64,000 nt of DNA from NCBI GenBank assembly GCA_035621215.1, contig CP141729.1:1448944-1512943 (forward strand), written 5' to 3'. This DNA comes from Oscillospiraceae bacterium MB08-C2-2 (GTDB lineage: Bacteria > Bacillota > Clostridia > Oscillospirales > Ruminococcaceae). Within the stretch, counting starts at the first letter, position 1. The number at the start of each line of letters is the position of its first letter. Below are positions 31,965-41,171 of the stretch, piece after piece. The notes beneath the pieces are model-generated. The model made no database searches. It was not told where the DNA came from and saw only the letters and a list, made by a program, of their open reading frames with translations. A program made the translations under genes and the position numbers.

Positions 31965-32003
31965 AAAAAAGGAACCACCTATTCATTAGGCGGCTCCTTT
32001 TTA
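31965..32003. terminator. Bidirectional terminator
   Basis: AAAAAAGGA(ACC)ACCT pairs with AGG(CGGC)TCCTTTTT, with T-runs on both strands, between convergent genes. Confidence 0.75.
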
Positions 32004-32021
32004 TTGTTTGGATAAGTTTTT

Positions 32022-33059
32022 TTACTTAATCTCAAAGCAGCGCTTTACGCCCCCCTCTTTCGGGCAGACTTTATCGCACTGGTAGCAGACCTCGTTCACC
32101 AGTTCCTGATCCTTCTCAAAGGCATAGATATTTTCCATAGTTGTAATGGCGATGGCCTGCACCGCCTCCCGTGTAAAGAAAGCCTGATGGGAGGTTACCA
32201 GCACATTGGGCAGAGAAAGCAAGCGGGCCAGCTCATCGTTCTGCAAAATCTCATTGGATTTATCCTCAAAGAAATACTCGTTTTCTTCTTCGTAAACATC
32301 CAGCCCGGCGGCTCCGATTTTACCGGATTTGAGCCCTTCCAGCAAAGCTTCTGTATCCACCAGCGCTCCACGGGAGGTGTTGATGAGGATGGTTCCCTCT
32401 TTCATTTGAGCAACCCTTTCCCGATTGATCAGGTGATAGGTATCCTCTGTCAGCGGGCAGTGGAGCGAAACCACATGGGAAAGAGAAAAAAGCTGATCCA
32501 GCGAGACATACTCCACATCCAGATTGGGGTCTGGGTAAGCGTCGTTGGCTAAAACACGCATGCCAAAGCCCTTGAGGATATCAATGAAAATCCGGCCGAT
32601 TTTACCGGTACCGATGATACCGGCCACCTTATCCCGCAGATCAATCCCCATAAGCCCGTTGATGCTGAAATTGTTATCCCGGGTGCGGACATAAGCCCGG
32701 TGGGTTTTGCGGTTCACCGAAAGCAGCAGCGCCGCCGCATGCTCCGCCACCGAAGAGGGCGAATAGCTGGGCACCCGCACCACATGTACCTTTTCGTAGG
32801 CCGCCTTGAAATCCACATGATTAAAGCCCGCCGAACGCAGAGCAATCAGCTTCACCTTGTTCTGATAGAGTGTATCAATAACCTGCTGGTTGATAATATC
32901 GTTGACAAAGGAGCAAACCACATCAAAGCCTGCACTCAAAACGGCAGTATCCGGGTTCAGCTTGTGTTCAAAATATTTAATGGTATAGCCATATTCCTCC
33001 GCCAGCTTATCAAACCACAGCCGGTCATAGGGTTTGGTATCGTAAAATGCGATTTTCAT
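32022..33059 (-). CDS. D-lactate dehydrogenase / D-2-hydroxyacid dehydrogenase with cysteine-rich tail
   Basis: 345 residues. NAD-dependent reduction of pyruvate or another 2-oxoacid is expected. NAD-binding GIIGTGKIGR near residue 146, substrate/catalytic Arg in INTSRGALVD, and catalytic His in LVTSHQAFFT match the family and resemble LdhA-type enzymes. Unusually the last 21 residues carry cysteines at 325, 328, 332 and 341 in CYQCDKVCP, a CxxCxxxCP pattern like part of a [4Fe-4S] ferredoxin motif. Stand-alone gene; specificity not determinable by eye. Confidence 0.9.
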   Translation of the reverse strand: MKIAFYDTKPYDRLWFDKLAEEYGYTIKYFEHKLNPDTAVLSAGFDVVCSFVNDIINQQVIDTLYQNKVKLIALRSAGFNHVDFKAAYEKVHVVRVPSYSPSSVAEHAAALLLSVNRKTHRAYVRTRDNNFSINGLMGIDLRDKVAGIIGTGKIGRIFIDILKGFGMRVLANDAYPDPNLDVEYVSLDQLFSLSHVVSLHCPLTEDTYHLINRERVAQMKEGTILINTSRGALVDTEALLEGLKSGKIGAAGLDVYEEENEYFFEDKSNEILQNDELARLLSLPNVLVTSHQAFFTREAVQAIAITTMENIYAFEKDQELVNEVCYQCDKVCPKEGGVKRCFEIK

Positions 33060-33243
33060 AGTGCTCCCCCTTTTTGTTAACTTTGCTCTTTTGGGTATGT
33101 TGAATCATCATACCATGTCTCTCGCTGTTTTTCTATTCCTCTTGGCTTTATTTTACCCCATTTTAAGCATTTTTCCTCATTTTTATGCTATTATAGTTTT
33201 CATAAACTAATTTTAAAGCTAGACAGCATACAGGAGGCTCCAT

Positions 33244-33735
33244 ATGGCCAAAAAATCCACCCATAAAACCAATGCGATGCGGCTGCTGGATACATCCGGC
33301 ATCCCTTACAGCATTCTCACTTACGATTGCGATGGCGTAACCTTTGATGGCAAGCTGGTGGCCGAGCAGGTTGGCCTGCCCTTTGCCAGTGTTTTTAAAA
33401 CCCTTGTTACCGTGGATGATAAAGGCGGCTTTGCTGTGGCTTGTATTCCGGTAGACTGCCACTTGAATCTAAAGGCATTGGCGCAGGCTGCTTCCCGCAA
33501 GCGTCTGGAGCTTCTGCCTTTGGAACGTTTGTTGGCTGTCACCGGTTATGTAAGGGGCGGCTGCTCCCCTGTCGGTATGAAAAAGCCTTTGCCCACCTAC
33601 ATCCACAGCTCAGTTCAGGAGCTTGAGCAGGTTGCGGTCAGTGCAGGGCTTCGGGGCATGCAGCTTCTGTTAAAACCGGAGGATCTATTGCAGGCCTGCT
33701 CCGGGCAAGTATGCGAGCTCACTCAGGCAGAGTAA
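33244..33735 (+). CDS. ybaK: Cys-tRNA(Pro)/Cys-tRNA(Cys) deacylase YbaK
   Basis: Trans-editing enzyme that hydrolyses mischarged Cys-tRNA(Pro). 163 residues with the YbaK/EbsC core: FKTLVT, the conserved VPVD-like CIPVDCHLNLKALA, and RGGCSPVGMKKPLPTYI, containing the conserved Lys/Gly positions of the pocket. AGGAGG lies six bases before the ATG. Stand-alone gene. Confidence 0.94.
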   Translation: MAKKSTHKTNAMRLLDTSGIPYSILTYDCDGVTFDGKLVAEQVGLPFASVFKTLVTVDDKGGFAVACIPVDCHLNLKALAQAASRKRLELLPLERLLAVTGYVRGGCSPVGMKKPLPTYIHSSVQELEQVAVSAGLRGMQLLLKPEDLLQACSGQVCELTQAE

Positions 33736-33845
33736 AAAACCGTGGAATAAGAGTTTCTTAACCATATTTCATCAAAATGAAATTATTTTTTATTGCATTT
33801 TTAAATAAAATAGGTGTGTAGGCTTTTTTCTCTTGGGATTTTTCC

Positions 33846-33874
33846 TTGCCATAGCAGGCTCTATGGTGTAATAT
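33846..33874 (+). promoter_or_regulatory. Promoter of the ABC exporter operon
   Basis: TTGCCA (33846-33851), 17-base spacer, TAATAT (33869-33874), about 55 bases before the proposed CTG start. Confidence 0.55.
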
Positions 33875-33928
33875 ATACTTATGTGCGTGAATGTTTAACA
33901 AGGTTTTAAAGGCGGGGAGGGCTGTGCT

Positions 33929-34636
33929 CTGATCAGCGCTGCGGGCATTTCAAAAGCATATGGACGTGAAAAGGTTCTGGTGGATGTGGAGCTCAGTGTG
34001 GGGCAGAGGGAGATCGCCTGCATCGTGGGGCCAAACGGTTCCGGTAAATCCACTTTGCTTTCCATTCTGGCAGGGCTGCTTCGGCCTGACAGCGGCCGGG
34101 TTTTGTTTGGAGGCAAGCCACTTAAACCCATAGGTTCCGGCCGGCAGATCGGCTTTGTCCCTCAAAAAGACAGCCTTTTTGAGGAGCTGACTGTAGCGGA
34201 TAACCTAGCCTTTTGGTCTGCTGCGGCAAAGGTTTCTCTGAGAGAGGCTCTTGCCCGGCCTAGCGTGACCCAGCTAGAACTGAAACCAATGCTAAAAAAA
34301 CGGGTGGGTGCACTTTCGGGTGGGATGCGGCAGCGCATCTCGCTGGCTGTGGGGCTGCTTGCCAATCCCACGTTGCTGATACTGGATGAGCCTTTTGCCG
34401 GGCTGGATCTTTTTTTTAAGCGCCAGCTGATTACACATTTAACAGAGCTGCGAAAAGATGGCGTAACTATCCTGTATACCAGCCACAATGCCGATGAAAT
34501 CGCCGCCCTGTGTGACAGGGTTTTTCTGCTGATGAACGGCAAAATTGCGCTGACCCGCACCTTGGATACTCTCCCCTCTTCTGCACAGGCGCTCAATCAG
34601 TATATTTATACTTTTATAACAGGAGAAACGATATGA
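33929..34636 (+). CDS. ABC transporter ATP-binding protein (ABC-2 exporter type), probable CTG start
   Basis: About 235 residues. Walker A GPNGSGKST, Q-loop FVPQKD, signature LSGGMRQRI, Walker B LLILDEPFAGLD and H-loop SHNADE are intact. The only conventional in-frame start is GTG at 33980, which would delete the first beta strand and the A-loop tyrosine (ISKAYGREKVL). The frame opens at 33899 with no ATG, GTG or TTG before 33980. CTG at 33929 has GGGGAGG ending eight bases upstream and gives the expected N-terminus (L/M-ISAAGISKAYG). First gene of a four-gene operon; its stop overlaps the next ATG by four bases. Energises the two permeases at 36.6-39 kb. Confidence 0.85.
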   Translation: MISAAGISKAYGREKVLVDVELSVGQREIACIVGPNGSGKSTLLSILAGLLRPDSGRVLFGGKPLKPIGSGRQIGFVPQKDSLFEELTVADNLAFWSAAAKVSLREALARPSVTQLELKPMLKKRVGALSGGMRQRISLAVGLLANPTLLILDEPFAGLDLFFKRQLITHLTELRKDGVTILYTSHNADEIAALCDRVFLLMNGKIALTRTLDTLPSSAQALNQYIYTFITGETI

Positions 34637-36588
34637 TGAATCAAGACGAAAACGTCAACCAGCAGCTCCCAGGTTCTGAGCCTCAGGCATCCGGTGCCAA
34701 TCCACCCGAGCCGAACTCTTTCTCCCCTGAGAGCACCTCTTCTGGTTCTGCTTTCGGCGAGAATCCCGACCAAAGCCCCGACTATTTCGGCGAAACTTCT
34801 ACGGACAATATCACTGCCAATCCTTTTGCCTCCTCCGATGCATCTGGTGAAAATTTCTGGCAGGCAGGTGGTTCCGAACAGCCTTCAACCCAAGGCCAGC
34901 CCCCTATGGGTTACGATCCCAATCAACCCTTTGCCCAAAATCAGACCCCCGAAGGCTATGATCCCAACCAACCCTTCGGCCAAACCCAGCCCCCTATGGG
35001 TTATGATCCCAATCAAGCCTATAACGCTCAGGGTTATGGAATGCCTGCTCCCAAGAAAAAACGCAAGGGGCTTCTCATTGGCCTTATCGCTGGGGGAACA
35101 GCTCTGGTGGCCGGTCTTCTGGTGTTTTTCTTCTGGAGCAGCATCCTGAAAATGGTTGCTCCCGAAAAATATTTGGCGGCTTCTCTGGCCCGCACCAGCG
35201 CCAACATTGCTTCCCGTGACCAGCGCTTCCCGGATTTTGCCCGGTTTGCAGGTAAGCCTGCGGCTCAAGAGTTTGATATCAAGCTGCAATCTCTTGATTT
35301 TTTGGATAACGACCCTTCCAGTTTCTATTATCAAAGCTACCGTATGCTGGAGGGCTCCAAGGCCAGCGGTGCCTTTATGCTGGATCCTCAGCAGAAAAAG
35401 CTGCTTCTGGAGCTTTCGGTTTCAGCGGCAGGCTATAAAGTGGATAACAACGAGTTCTATATTTCTCCTGAGCTGGTGGCACTTTCGATTCCTACTTTCT
35501 ATAAGGGTGCCGATTACATCACCATCAATCCTTCCACCTTCCGTGAGGATTGGAACGGTTCCATATTTGGAGAGAATTCCAAGGTTCCTGCGGAATTTGA
35601 TCTCAAAGAGATCGTCAACAGCATGTTTGGGGCAATTGATGGGCCAAAAGGCAATCTGGATTCCAACACCATTAAATATGGCCAAGGGCTCACTGCCCTT
35701 TGGAATGAGTTTGTAAAATCCGGTGAGTTTACTTCCGGTGGAGCCTCCTCCAAGCGGATTGGCGGTAAAACCCAGCAGCTGGATCAAATGGGCTATACCT
35801 TCAGCGGCGAGGCACAGAAAGCTCTTTATCAAGGGTTCCTTGGGATTTATAGGGCCTATATGCTGGATACCGCAGCCTCTTATGACGGTATGATTTCTGC
35901 CTTTTCCTACAACTCTTTTTCCGAAGAAGAAATTGATCAAATGATTGATCAGCTTTTTAAGGTGGAGTTTCTGGAGGATATGACCGTTACCTTCTACATA
36001 AACCAGCAGGGCCTTGTTTCCCGTATGGAAATCCCCTCGTTGATGATGAGCTACCTTGACAGCTACAGCAGCAAATACAATGATGCCCGCTTCGGTTTTG
36101 TGCTGGATTTAGCCGGTGAAACCTGTGTGGCCGATGTGATGGAGGCCACTCTGGATATTAAAACCGACTACGCCAAAGCATCCGTGATTTTCTCCCGGGA
36201 TTCCGGCATTGAAAAGGGTGCCGCCTATGACCTGATGGATTTGGATTTCCGCACCGATGGCAAACGGGATATGAAACTTTATTACGAAGCCAAGTGGGAT
36301 AAGAACCAAACGGATGGGGAAAATTTCAACCTGGCTGTTGGTGCAGAGGATAAATACTCCGATTATGCCGTGGGGCTTTCCGGCCAGCTGACGGATGAAA
36401 AAGACAAAATTATTCTTGCGGATGGGGAGCTTGTTCTGCTCACCGATAACGAGCAGTATATGTCCTTCCGGGGCGGCTACACCCTGCGAACTGCCGATTC
36501 TTCCGAAATTGCAGTGGATACCGCCGACAGCATCAGCCTCTTTGAATTTGACTACGAGGAACTGGGTTCCATTTTGGATTCCCTATAA
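34633..36588 (+). CDS. Membrane-anchored protein of unknown function in the ABC exporter operon
   Basis: 651 residues, not recognised. The first ~135 are low complexity (Pro/Ser/Glu/Gln/Asn) with three copies of a GYDPNQ repeat (MGYDPNQPFAQ, EGYDPNQPFGQ, MGYDPNQAYNA). A basic PKKKRKG patch then precedes a single membrane helix (about residues 146-168, LLIGLIAGGTALVAGLLVFF). The remaining ~480 residues are predicted extracellular. This is a type II orientation: disordered cytoplasmic head, helix, large outer domain. AGGAGA lies six bases before the ATG, which overlaps the ATPase stop. It may present, sense or chaperone the exported substrate; no catalytic motif is evident. Confidence 0.75.
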   Translation: MMNQDENVNQQLPGSEPQASGANPPEPNSFSPESTSSGSAFGENPDQSPDYFGETSTDNITANPFASSDASGENFWQAGGSEQPSTQGQPPMGYDPNQPFAQNQTPEGYDPNQPFGQTQPPMGYDPNQAYNAQGYGMPAPKKKRKGLLIGLIAGGTALVAGLLVFFFWSSILKMVAPEKYLAASLARTSANIASRDQRFPDFARFAGKPAAQEFDIKLQSLDFLDNDPSSFYYQSYRMLEGSKASGAFMLDPQQKKLLLELSVSAAGYKVDNNEFYISPELVALSIPTFYKGADYITINPSTFREDWNGSIFGENSKVPAEFDLKEIVNSMFGAIDGPKGNLDSNTIKYGQGLTALWNEFVKSGEFTSGGASSKRIGGKTQQLDQMGYTFSGEAQKALYQGFLGIYRAYMLDTAASYDGMISAFSYNSFSEEEIDQMIDQLFKVEFLEDMTVTFYINQQGLVSRMEIPSLMMSYLDSYSSKYNDARFGFVLDLAGETCVADVMEATLDIKTDYAKASVIFSRDSGIEKGAAYDLMDLDFRTDGKRDMKLYYEAKWDKNQTDGENFNLAVGAEDKYSDYAVGLSGQLTDEKDKIILADGELVLLTDNEQYMSFRGGYTLRTADSSEIAVDTADSISLFEFDYEELGSILDSL

Positions 36589-36640
36589 ACCAACTGTTAA
36601 CCGTATAACCTGAAACAGATTGTTAGGAGGGCCTGCCGGT

Positions 36641-37852
36641 ATGTTCATTGTCTCCTTGGCTCTCCGACATTTTGCAACTAAATGGCGGCGCTTTGCGCTT
36701 TTTATCGGTCTGACAGCCCTGCTTTGTATAGCGGCAGGGCTGTTAGGCCGTTTCTTTCTCACCCAGCAGCGAGCGGTGGAGCCTGTCTCCATTGTGCTGG
36801 TTGATCTGGATGATACCACCGAGACCCGCATGGGCTTTCAGCTGCTCTCGGGAATGGAAAGCTACAGCCAGCTGCTGGTTTTTGAAAAACAGGAGCAGCT
36901 AAAAGCACAGGAAATGCTGAGAAACGGCTTGATTACCGCTGTTGTCACCATTCCTCAGGGATTTACGGATAGTATAAAATCAGGAGTTAATACTCCTTTC
37001 CGATTGGAATACAGCGAAAAAACGCCTCTTAAATCCCAGCTGGTAGCCGCCTTTGCCCAAAGCTTTGCCGAAATGCTTAAAACCAGTCAGGCCGGCGTTT
37101 ACACCGCTTTGGAGTATGGCCGTGAACAGGGAGACGATACCCTTTATCCCATGCTTTTTCAATCGATCAATTTAGAATATCTTAGGCTGGTGGGTTACCG
37201 GGATGATCTGTTTATCCGCCAGACCCTATCCGTAACCGCCTCGATGGATGCCATGGATTATTACATCCTCTGCGCTCTGGTGTTTTTGCTGGGGCTTTCC
37301 CCGGTGCTTTTGTTGGAAAGTGTGCTGGTCTTGCAGTGTCCGGGGGTCACAGGGGGGTTGCGCCGGGCGGGAATCGGAAATTTCCGCAGCAGCCTTGCCC
37401 TGCTGGCGGCTCTTTGGGCTGCCTGCCTGTGTGTGGGAGGTTCTCTCAGCCTGCTGCTTTGGGCTTTCGCTCAGGTGGGTGGGCTGGCCTTTGCACCCAC
37501 TTTTCCCTTTTTTGCGGGACTTGCCGTGATTCTGCTGGCCGTAGCGGCGGCAACACTCTTGATCGCCCGGCTTCTGCCTTCTCCCGGGGCGGGGAGCCTG
37601 TGCACAGCGCTGTTTTCTCTAGCGGCACTGTTGGTTTCCGGCGGTATTATTCCCACCGATTATCTTTCCCCAAGGCTCCAGCTTTTGGGCAGGCTGACTC
37701 TCAACCGCTGGGCCGTGCCGCTGCTGGGTGAGGGGCTTGCAGGCCGAACGGATTGGAAGGCCTTGGGGCAAACTGGCCTATGGGCTTTGCTGCTGTTTAT
37801 TACGGCTGTGGCTTTGGCATGGCTGCGCAGCAAAAAGGAGGTGCGGGGATGA
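36641..37852 (+). CDS. ABC-2 type transporter permease (first)
   Basis: About 403 residues with the ABC2_membrane_3 layout: N-terminal helix (about 17-40), a large extracytoplasmic domain (EPVSIVLVDLDDTTETRMGF onward, about 45-210), then five to six helices (215-400). AGGAGGG lies nine bases before the ATG. Overlaps the second permease by four bases. The pair with one ATPase suggests a heterodimeric exporter. Confidence 0.88.
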   Translation: MFIVSLALRHFATKWRRFALFIGLTALLCIAAGLLGRFFLTQQRAVEPVSIVLVDLDDTTETRMGFQLLSGMESYSQLLVFEKQEQLKAQEMLRNGLITAVVTIPQGFTDSIKSGVNTPFRLEYSEKTPLKSQLVAAFAQSFAEMLKTSQAGVYTALEYGREQGDDTLYPMLFQSINLEYLRLVGYRDDLFIRQTLSVTASMDAMDYYILCALVFLLGLSPVLLLESVLVLQCPGVTGGLRRAGIGNFRSSLALLAALWAACLCVGGSLSLLLWAFAQVGGLAFAPTFPFFAGLAVILLAVAAATLLIARLLPSPGAGSLCTALFSLAALLVSGGIIPTDYLSPRLQLLGRLTLNRWAVPLLGEGLAGRTDWKALGQTGLWALLLFITAVALAWLRSKKEVRG

Positions 37853-39012
37853 GGCTCTTCCTAACCTCTTTTTTCCAGTGCTGCAAGCGGCTATTTCGGC
37901 AGCGCGCCTTTTGGGCAATCCTCATACTGCTTCCTCTGGCTGTGCTGGCGTGGGGTCGTCTGACCGCCAAGGAACCGGCAGCGGTGCTGCGGGCGGGTGT
38001 GCTGTTTAACCCCGCCGAGGCCACTTTTGGGCGTATATTTGAAAGTCTGCCACAAAACCCCAGCCTGCTTTTTGAAGCCTATACCCCACAGCAGCGTTCC
38101 CTTATGGAACAGAGGGTTAAAACCGGCCAGCTGGAGTGTGCTTATCTGCTGGAGGATGCCTTAATAGAGGCCATAGAGCAGGGGCGGCTACAGGAGGCTG
38201 TCACACTGCTGCGCCGCCCTTCGTCTATAGCGGAGCCGGTGTTTAATGAAATGCTGTTTGCCGCTGTGCTGGAACAGGCCTCTCCCGCCATTGTCACCCG
38301 CCAGCTTGCAGGCTTTTATGGCGATGACCCAGCCGTTTTGGGCGGGCAGGTTAAGGAGCGCCTCCAATGGTACACCGAGCAGGCGCTTTACCTTTCGCCC
38401 AAAGAACAAAGCGTAGCTGCGGCCGCTTTGCCTGTTCCCCCTTCCAATCTGCCACGGACAGTGCACGGGCTTATCCTCTGGTTTTTAACCGGGCTGATTC
38501 TCTTTTCGCTGCCCCGTTTTATACAGGAAAACGAACGCCCCCTTTGGCGGCGGCTGGGCTATAGGGGACTAATCCCTTATTATGGGGGCCTTTGGCTGGC
38601 TCTCACCGGAACGGCTCTTTTGGCAGGCGGAATTGGATTGGGAACCTTGTCGCTGATTTACCCATCAGGGCTTTTGCCTGCGGCGCAGGAGTTTGTGATG
38701 CTGTTGCTGTTTTGCAGCGTACTTGCTATACTGGGGATACTGTGGCTCTCACTTCTCCACAAGACGGATGCCCTTTACAGCGGCAGTATTTTCATCCTGA
38801 TTCTCACCGGTATTTTCGGCGGCGTTTTCTTTAGCTGGCAGGAGATCAGCCCCCGGATAGCGGCTTTCTGCCGCTTTTTCCCCACCGAGCTGTATATGGA
38901 TGGCCTGCTGTATGATAGCCGCTTTGCCCGAGCGGTGTTGGCGGGTATAAGCGCCGCTGCCGGGCTGGCAACGCTGCTGCGGCTCCGGGTGTGGTTCTTA
39001 AAAAGCCGCTGA
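37849..39012 (+). CDS. ABC-2 type transporter permease (second)
   Basis: About 387 residues, same topology as the preceding gene: N-terminal helix (about 20-36), extracytoplasmic domain (about 45-200), then five or six helices. AAGGAGG lies seven bases before the ATG, which overlaps the previous stop (ATGA). Sequence similarity to the first permease is low, so they are likely distinct halves of one transporter. Substrate unknown. Confidence 0.86.
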   Translation: MRLFLTSFFQCCKRLFRQRAFWAILILLPLAVLAWGRLTAKEPAAVLRAGVLFNPAEATFGRIFESLPQNPSLLFEAYTPQQRSLMEQRVKTGQLECAYLLEDALIEAIEQGRLQEAVTLLRRPSSIAEPVFNEMLFAAVLEQASPAIVTRQLAGFYGDDPAVLGGQVKERLQWYTEQALYLSPKEQSVAAAALPVPPSNLPRTVHGLILWFLTGLILFSLPRFIQENERPLWRRLGYRGLIPYYGGLWLALTGTALLAGGIGLGTLSLIYPSGLLPAAQEFVMLLLFCSVLAILGILWLSLLHKTDALYSGSIFILILTGIFGGVFFSWQEISPRIAAFCRFFPTELYMDGLLYDSRFARAVLAGISAAAGLATLLRLRVWFLKSR

Positions 39013-39065
39013 CCCTATTATTTGCATATGAGTATGTATTCACTGTCTCAGGAGGTCAACCAACC

Positions 39066-39893
39066 ATGAAGCTGTATGCTCTTTTGCGCAAATCGCCTTT
39101 GCAAACCCATTCTCCCTTTATTCACAACCGCCTTATGGAGCTGCTGGGCATCGATGGCCAGTATGGCGCCATGGAAATTCCCCCGGAGCGCATTCCCAAG
39201 GTGGTGGATGCCCTCAAGGTGCTGGGTTATGGCGGCATCAACATCACCATCCCCTATAAGCAAGCCATTATGCCTTATTTGGATGAGATTTCCCCCGAGG
39301 CACAGGCCATCGGTGCTGTGAATACCGTGAAGATTGAAGAGGATGGGCGCAGTCGAGGCTTTAACACCGATTATTTCGGCTTTGGCGTTATGCTGGAGCG
39401 ATCGGGAATCTATGTAAAGGGTAAGGGTGCTGTGCTGTTGGGAGCCGGTGGCGCTGCCAAGGCTCTGATCGCTTATTTGCAGGATCACGGGGCTTCGAGC
39501 ATTCTGGTGGCCGCCCGCTCACCTGAAAAGCTTGCCATTCTAAAAGAGGAACACCCTGTTATTGAAACCTGTTCCCTAAACGATACAGAAGCGTTAAAGG
39601 GTTCTCTCCTGATCAATGCAACACCGGTGGGTCAACCACCCCTGCTGAATGACCTCCCTGTTCCTCGGGAGGTTGTGGAAAAGTTTGAAGCGGTAGCGGA
39701 TATTATTTCCACTCCACCCCGCACAATACTGCTGGAGCTGGCCGGGGAATTGGGCCTCAAGACTGCCGGTGGGCTTGCCATGGTTGTGTATCAGGCCTGC
39801 AAGGCGGAGGAAATTTTTCACCAGTGCTCCATTGATCCAAAGCTAAGCGATCAGGTTTACCGGGAATTGGAGGCCCGGCTCAGCACCCAATAA
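39066..39893 (+). CDS. aroE: Shikimate dehydrogenase
   Basis: NADP-dependent reduction of 3-dehydroshikimate. 275 residues: N-terminal substrate domain with SPFIHNRLMELLG, the catalytic Lys in INITIPYKQAIMPYLD, NTV and GFNTDYFGF (catalytic Asp), then Rossmann motif LLGAGGAAKAL and C-terminal GGLAMVVYQA. AGGAGG precedes the ATG. Two residues differ from the strict consensus (for example LLRKSPLQTHSPFIHN instead of GxPxxHSxSPxxHN), so a quinate/shikimate paralogue is possible. Confidence 0.88.
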   Translation: MKLYALLRKSPLQTHSPFIHNRLMELLGIDGQYGAMEIPPERIPKVVDALKVLGYGGINITIPYKQAIMPYLDEISPEAQAIGAVNTVKIEEDGRSRGFNTDYFGFGVMLERSGIYVKGKGAVLLGAGGAAKALIAYLQDHGASSILVAARSPEKLAILKEEHPVIETCSLNDTEALKGSLLINATPVGQPPLLNDLPVPREVVEKFEAVADIISTPPRTILLELAGELGLKTAGGLAMVVYQACKAEEIFHQCSIDPKLSDQVYRELEARLSTQ

Positions 39894-39899
39894 GGCCTC

Positions 39900-39926
39900 T
39901 CAAGTTTGCCACAATGGAGCCGAAGG
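39900..39926 (+). promoter_or_regulatory. Candidate sigma-D (SigD/FliA) promoter of flagellin
   Basis: TCAA (39900-39903), 15-base spacer, GCCGAAGG (39919-39926), compared with the flagellar consensus TAAA-N15-GCCGATAA. It lies 57 bases before the flagellin ATG. Confidence 0.45.
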
Positions 39927-39983
39927 TTATTGTAGTGGTTTTGTTCATGGATGAACAGAACTTGTGCTCAGGGAGGATTGATT

Positions 39984-41135
39984 ATGCGCATTCAAACCAA
40001 TATTATGGCGCTGAACGCCTATCGGAATTTTGGCATAAACGCACAAATGGCTTCCAAAAGTCTGCGCCGCCTTTCCTCCGGCTATCGCATCAACAGTGCC
40101 GCCGATGATGCGGCGGGGCTGGCTATTTCAGAAAAAATGCGTGGCCAGATTCGAGGGCTGGAAATGGCAGTCACGAACACTCAAAACGCTGTCTCACTGC
40201 TGCAAACAGCAGAGGGCGGCCTGAACGAGGTGCACACCATGCTCACCCGCATGAAGGAGCTGGCTGTGCAATCCGCCAACGGTACCTATGACAATGAGGT
40301 GGATCGTCAGGCCCTGAATCTTGAATACCAAGCTCTCAAGGATGAAATCAACCGGGTTTCTTCCTACACCAACTACAACGGCATGAAGCTGTTGGATGGG
40401 AGCCTTGGCGGAAAAAAGGGTGCCAATGGCATGCAGGAACTGGGTATAACCGGTATTTCTCTGGGCGGCACACAGGAATACAGCGGTTCCCTGCATCTGA
40501 ACCTGACTAAAAATGAAGATAACACCTTTACCCTGGCTCTGCGTGCAGAGGATAAGGTTTACACCAAAAAGCTTACCGATATGTCGGACGCTGTGATCAC
40601 CTTAGAGGATATGACCATCATTACCCTGACCGGCACCTTTGCTGATTTAAAGGATGGGGTTATCAGCTCGATAACGGTAAAGGAGCAGCAGCTTGTGACC
40701 GACAAAGCCGTGAGCCGGGCTTCTTCCAGCCGGGGAATCGCTTTCCAGATTGGGGCCAACGGCAGTGAGGATAACCGGGTTTATGCCGCTGTGGATGATA
40801 CCTCCGCCTATATGATGGGGCTTGGGGATACCGATATCCTCAACCCGGAAAATGCCCGCAAGGCTGTGGATTTGGTGGATGGTGCCACCAATATTGTTTC
40901 CCGCTCCCGGGCCCGTTTGGGCGCTATGCAGAACCGCTTGGAGCATACCCTGAACAATCTGGGAACCCAAATTGAGAATCTCACTGCTGCCGAGAGCCGC
41001 ATTCGGGATGTGGATATGGCCAAGGAAATGATGGCCTATACCAAATACAATATTCTCATGCAGGCCGCGCAGGCCATGATGTCTCAGGCTATGAACCTGC
41101 CCAAGCAGCTGCTGGCCATGCTACAGAATTTATAA
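39984..41135 (+). CDS. hag: Flagellin
   Basis: Major filament subunit, 383 residues. The conserved N-terminal D0/D1 (MRIQTNIMALNAYRNFG, SSGYRINSAADDAAGLAISE) and C-terminal D0 (LENTLNNLG-like EHTLNNLGTQIENL, AESRIRDVDMAKEM, LMQAAQAMMSQAMNLPKQLL) are both intact, with a variable middle of about 190 residues. AGGGAGG lies seven bases before the ATG. No other flagellar gene is in the window, so it is an isolated filament gene with its own terminator. Confidence 0.96.
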   Translation: MRIQTNIMALNAYRNFGINAQMASKSLRRLSSGYRINSAADDAAGLAISEKMRGQIRGLEMAVTNTQNAVSLLQTAEGGLNEVHTMLTRMKELAVQSANGTYDNEVDRQALNLEYQALKDEINRVSSYTNYNGMKLLDGSLGGKKGANGMQELGITGISLGGTQEYSGSLHLNLTKNEDNTFTLALRAEDKVYTKKLTDMSDAVITLEDMTIITLTGTFADLKDGVISSITVKEQQLVTDKAVSRASSSRGIAFQIGANGSEDNRVYAAVDDTSAYMMGLGDTDILNPENARKAVDLVDGATNIVSRSRARLGAMQNRLEHTLNNLGTQIENLTAAESRIRDVDMAKEMMAYTKYNILMQAAQAMMSQAMNLPKQLLAMLQNL

Positions 41136-41171
41136 GGTCAATACCACCAACAATGCGATTAAAATACAATA

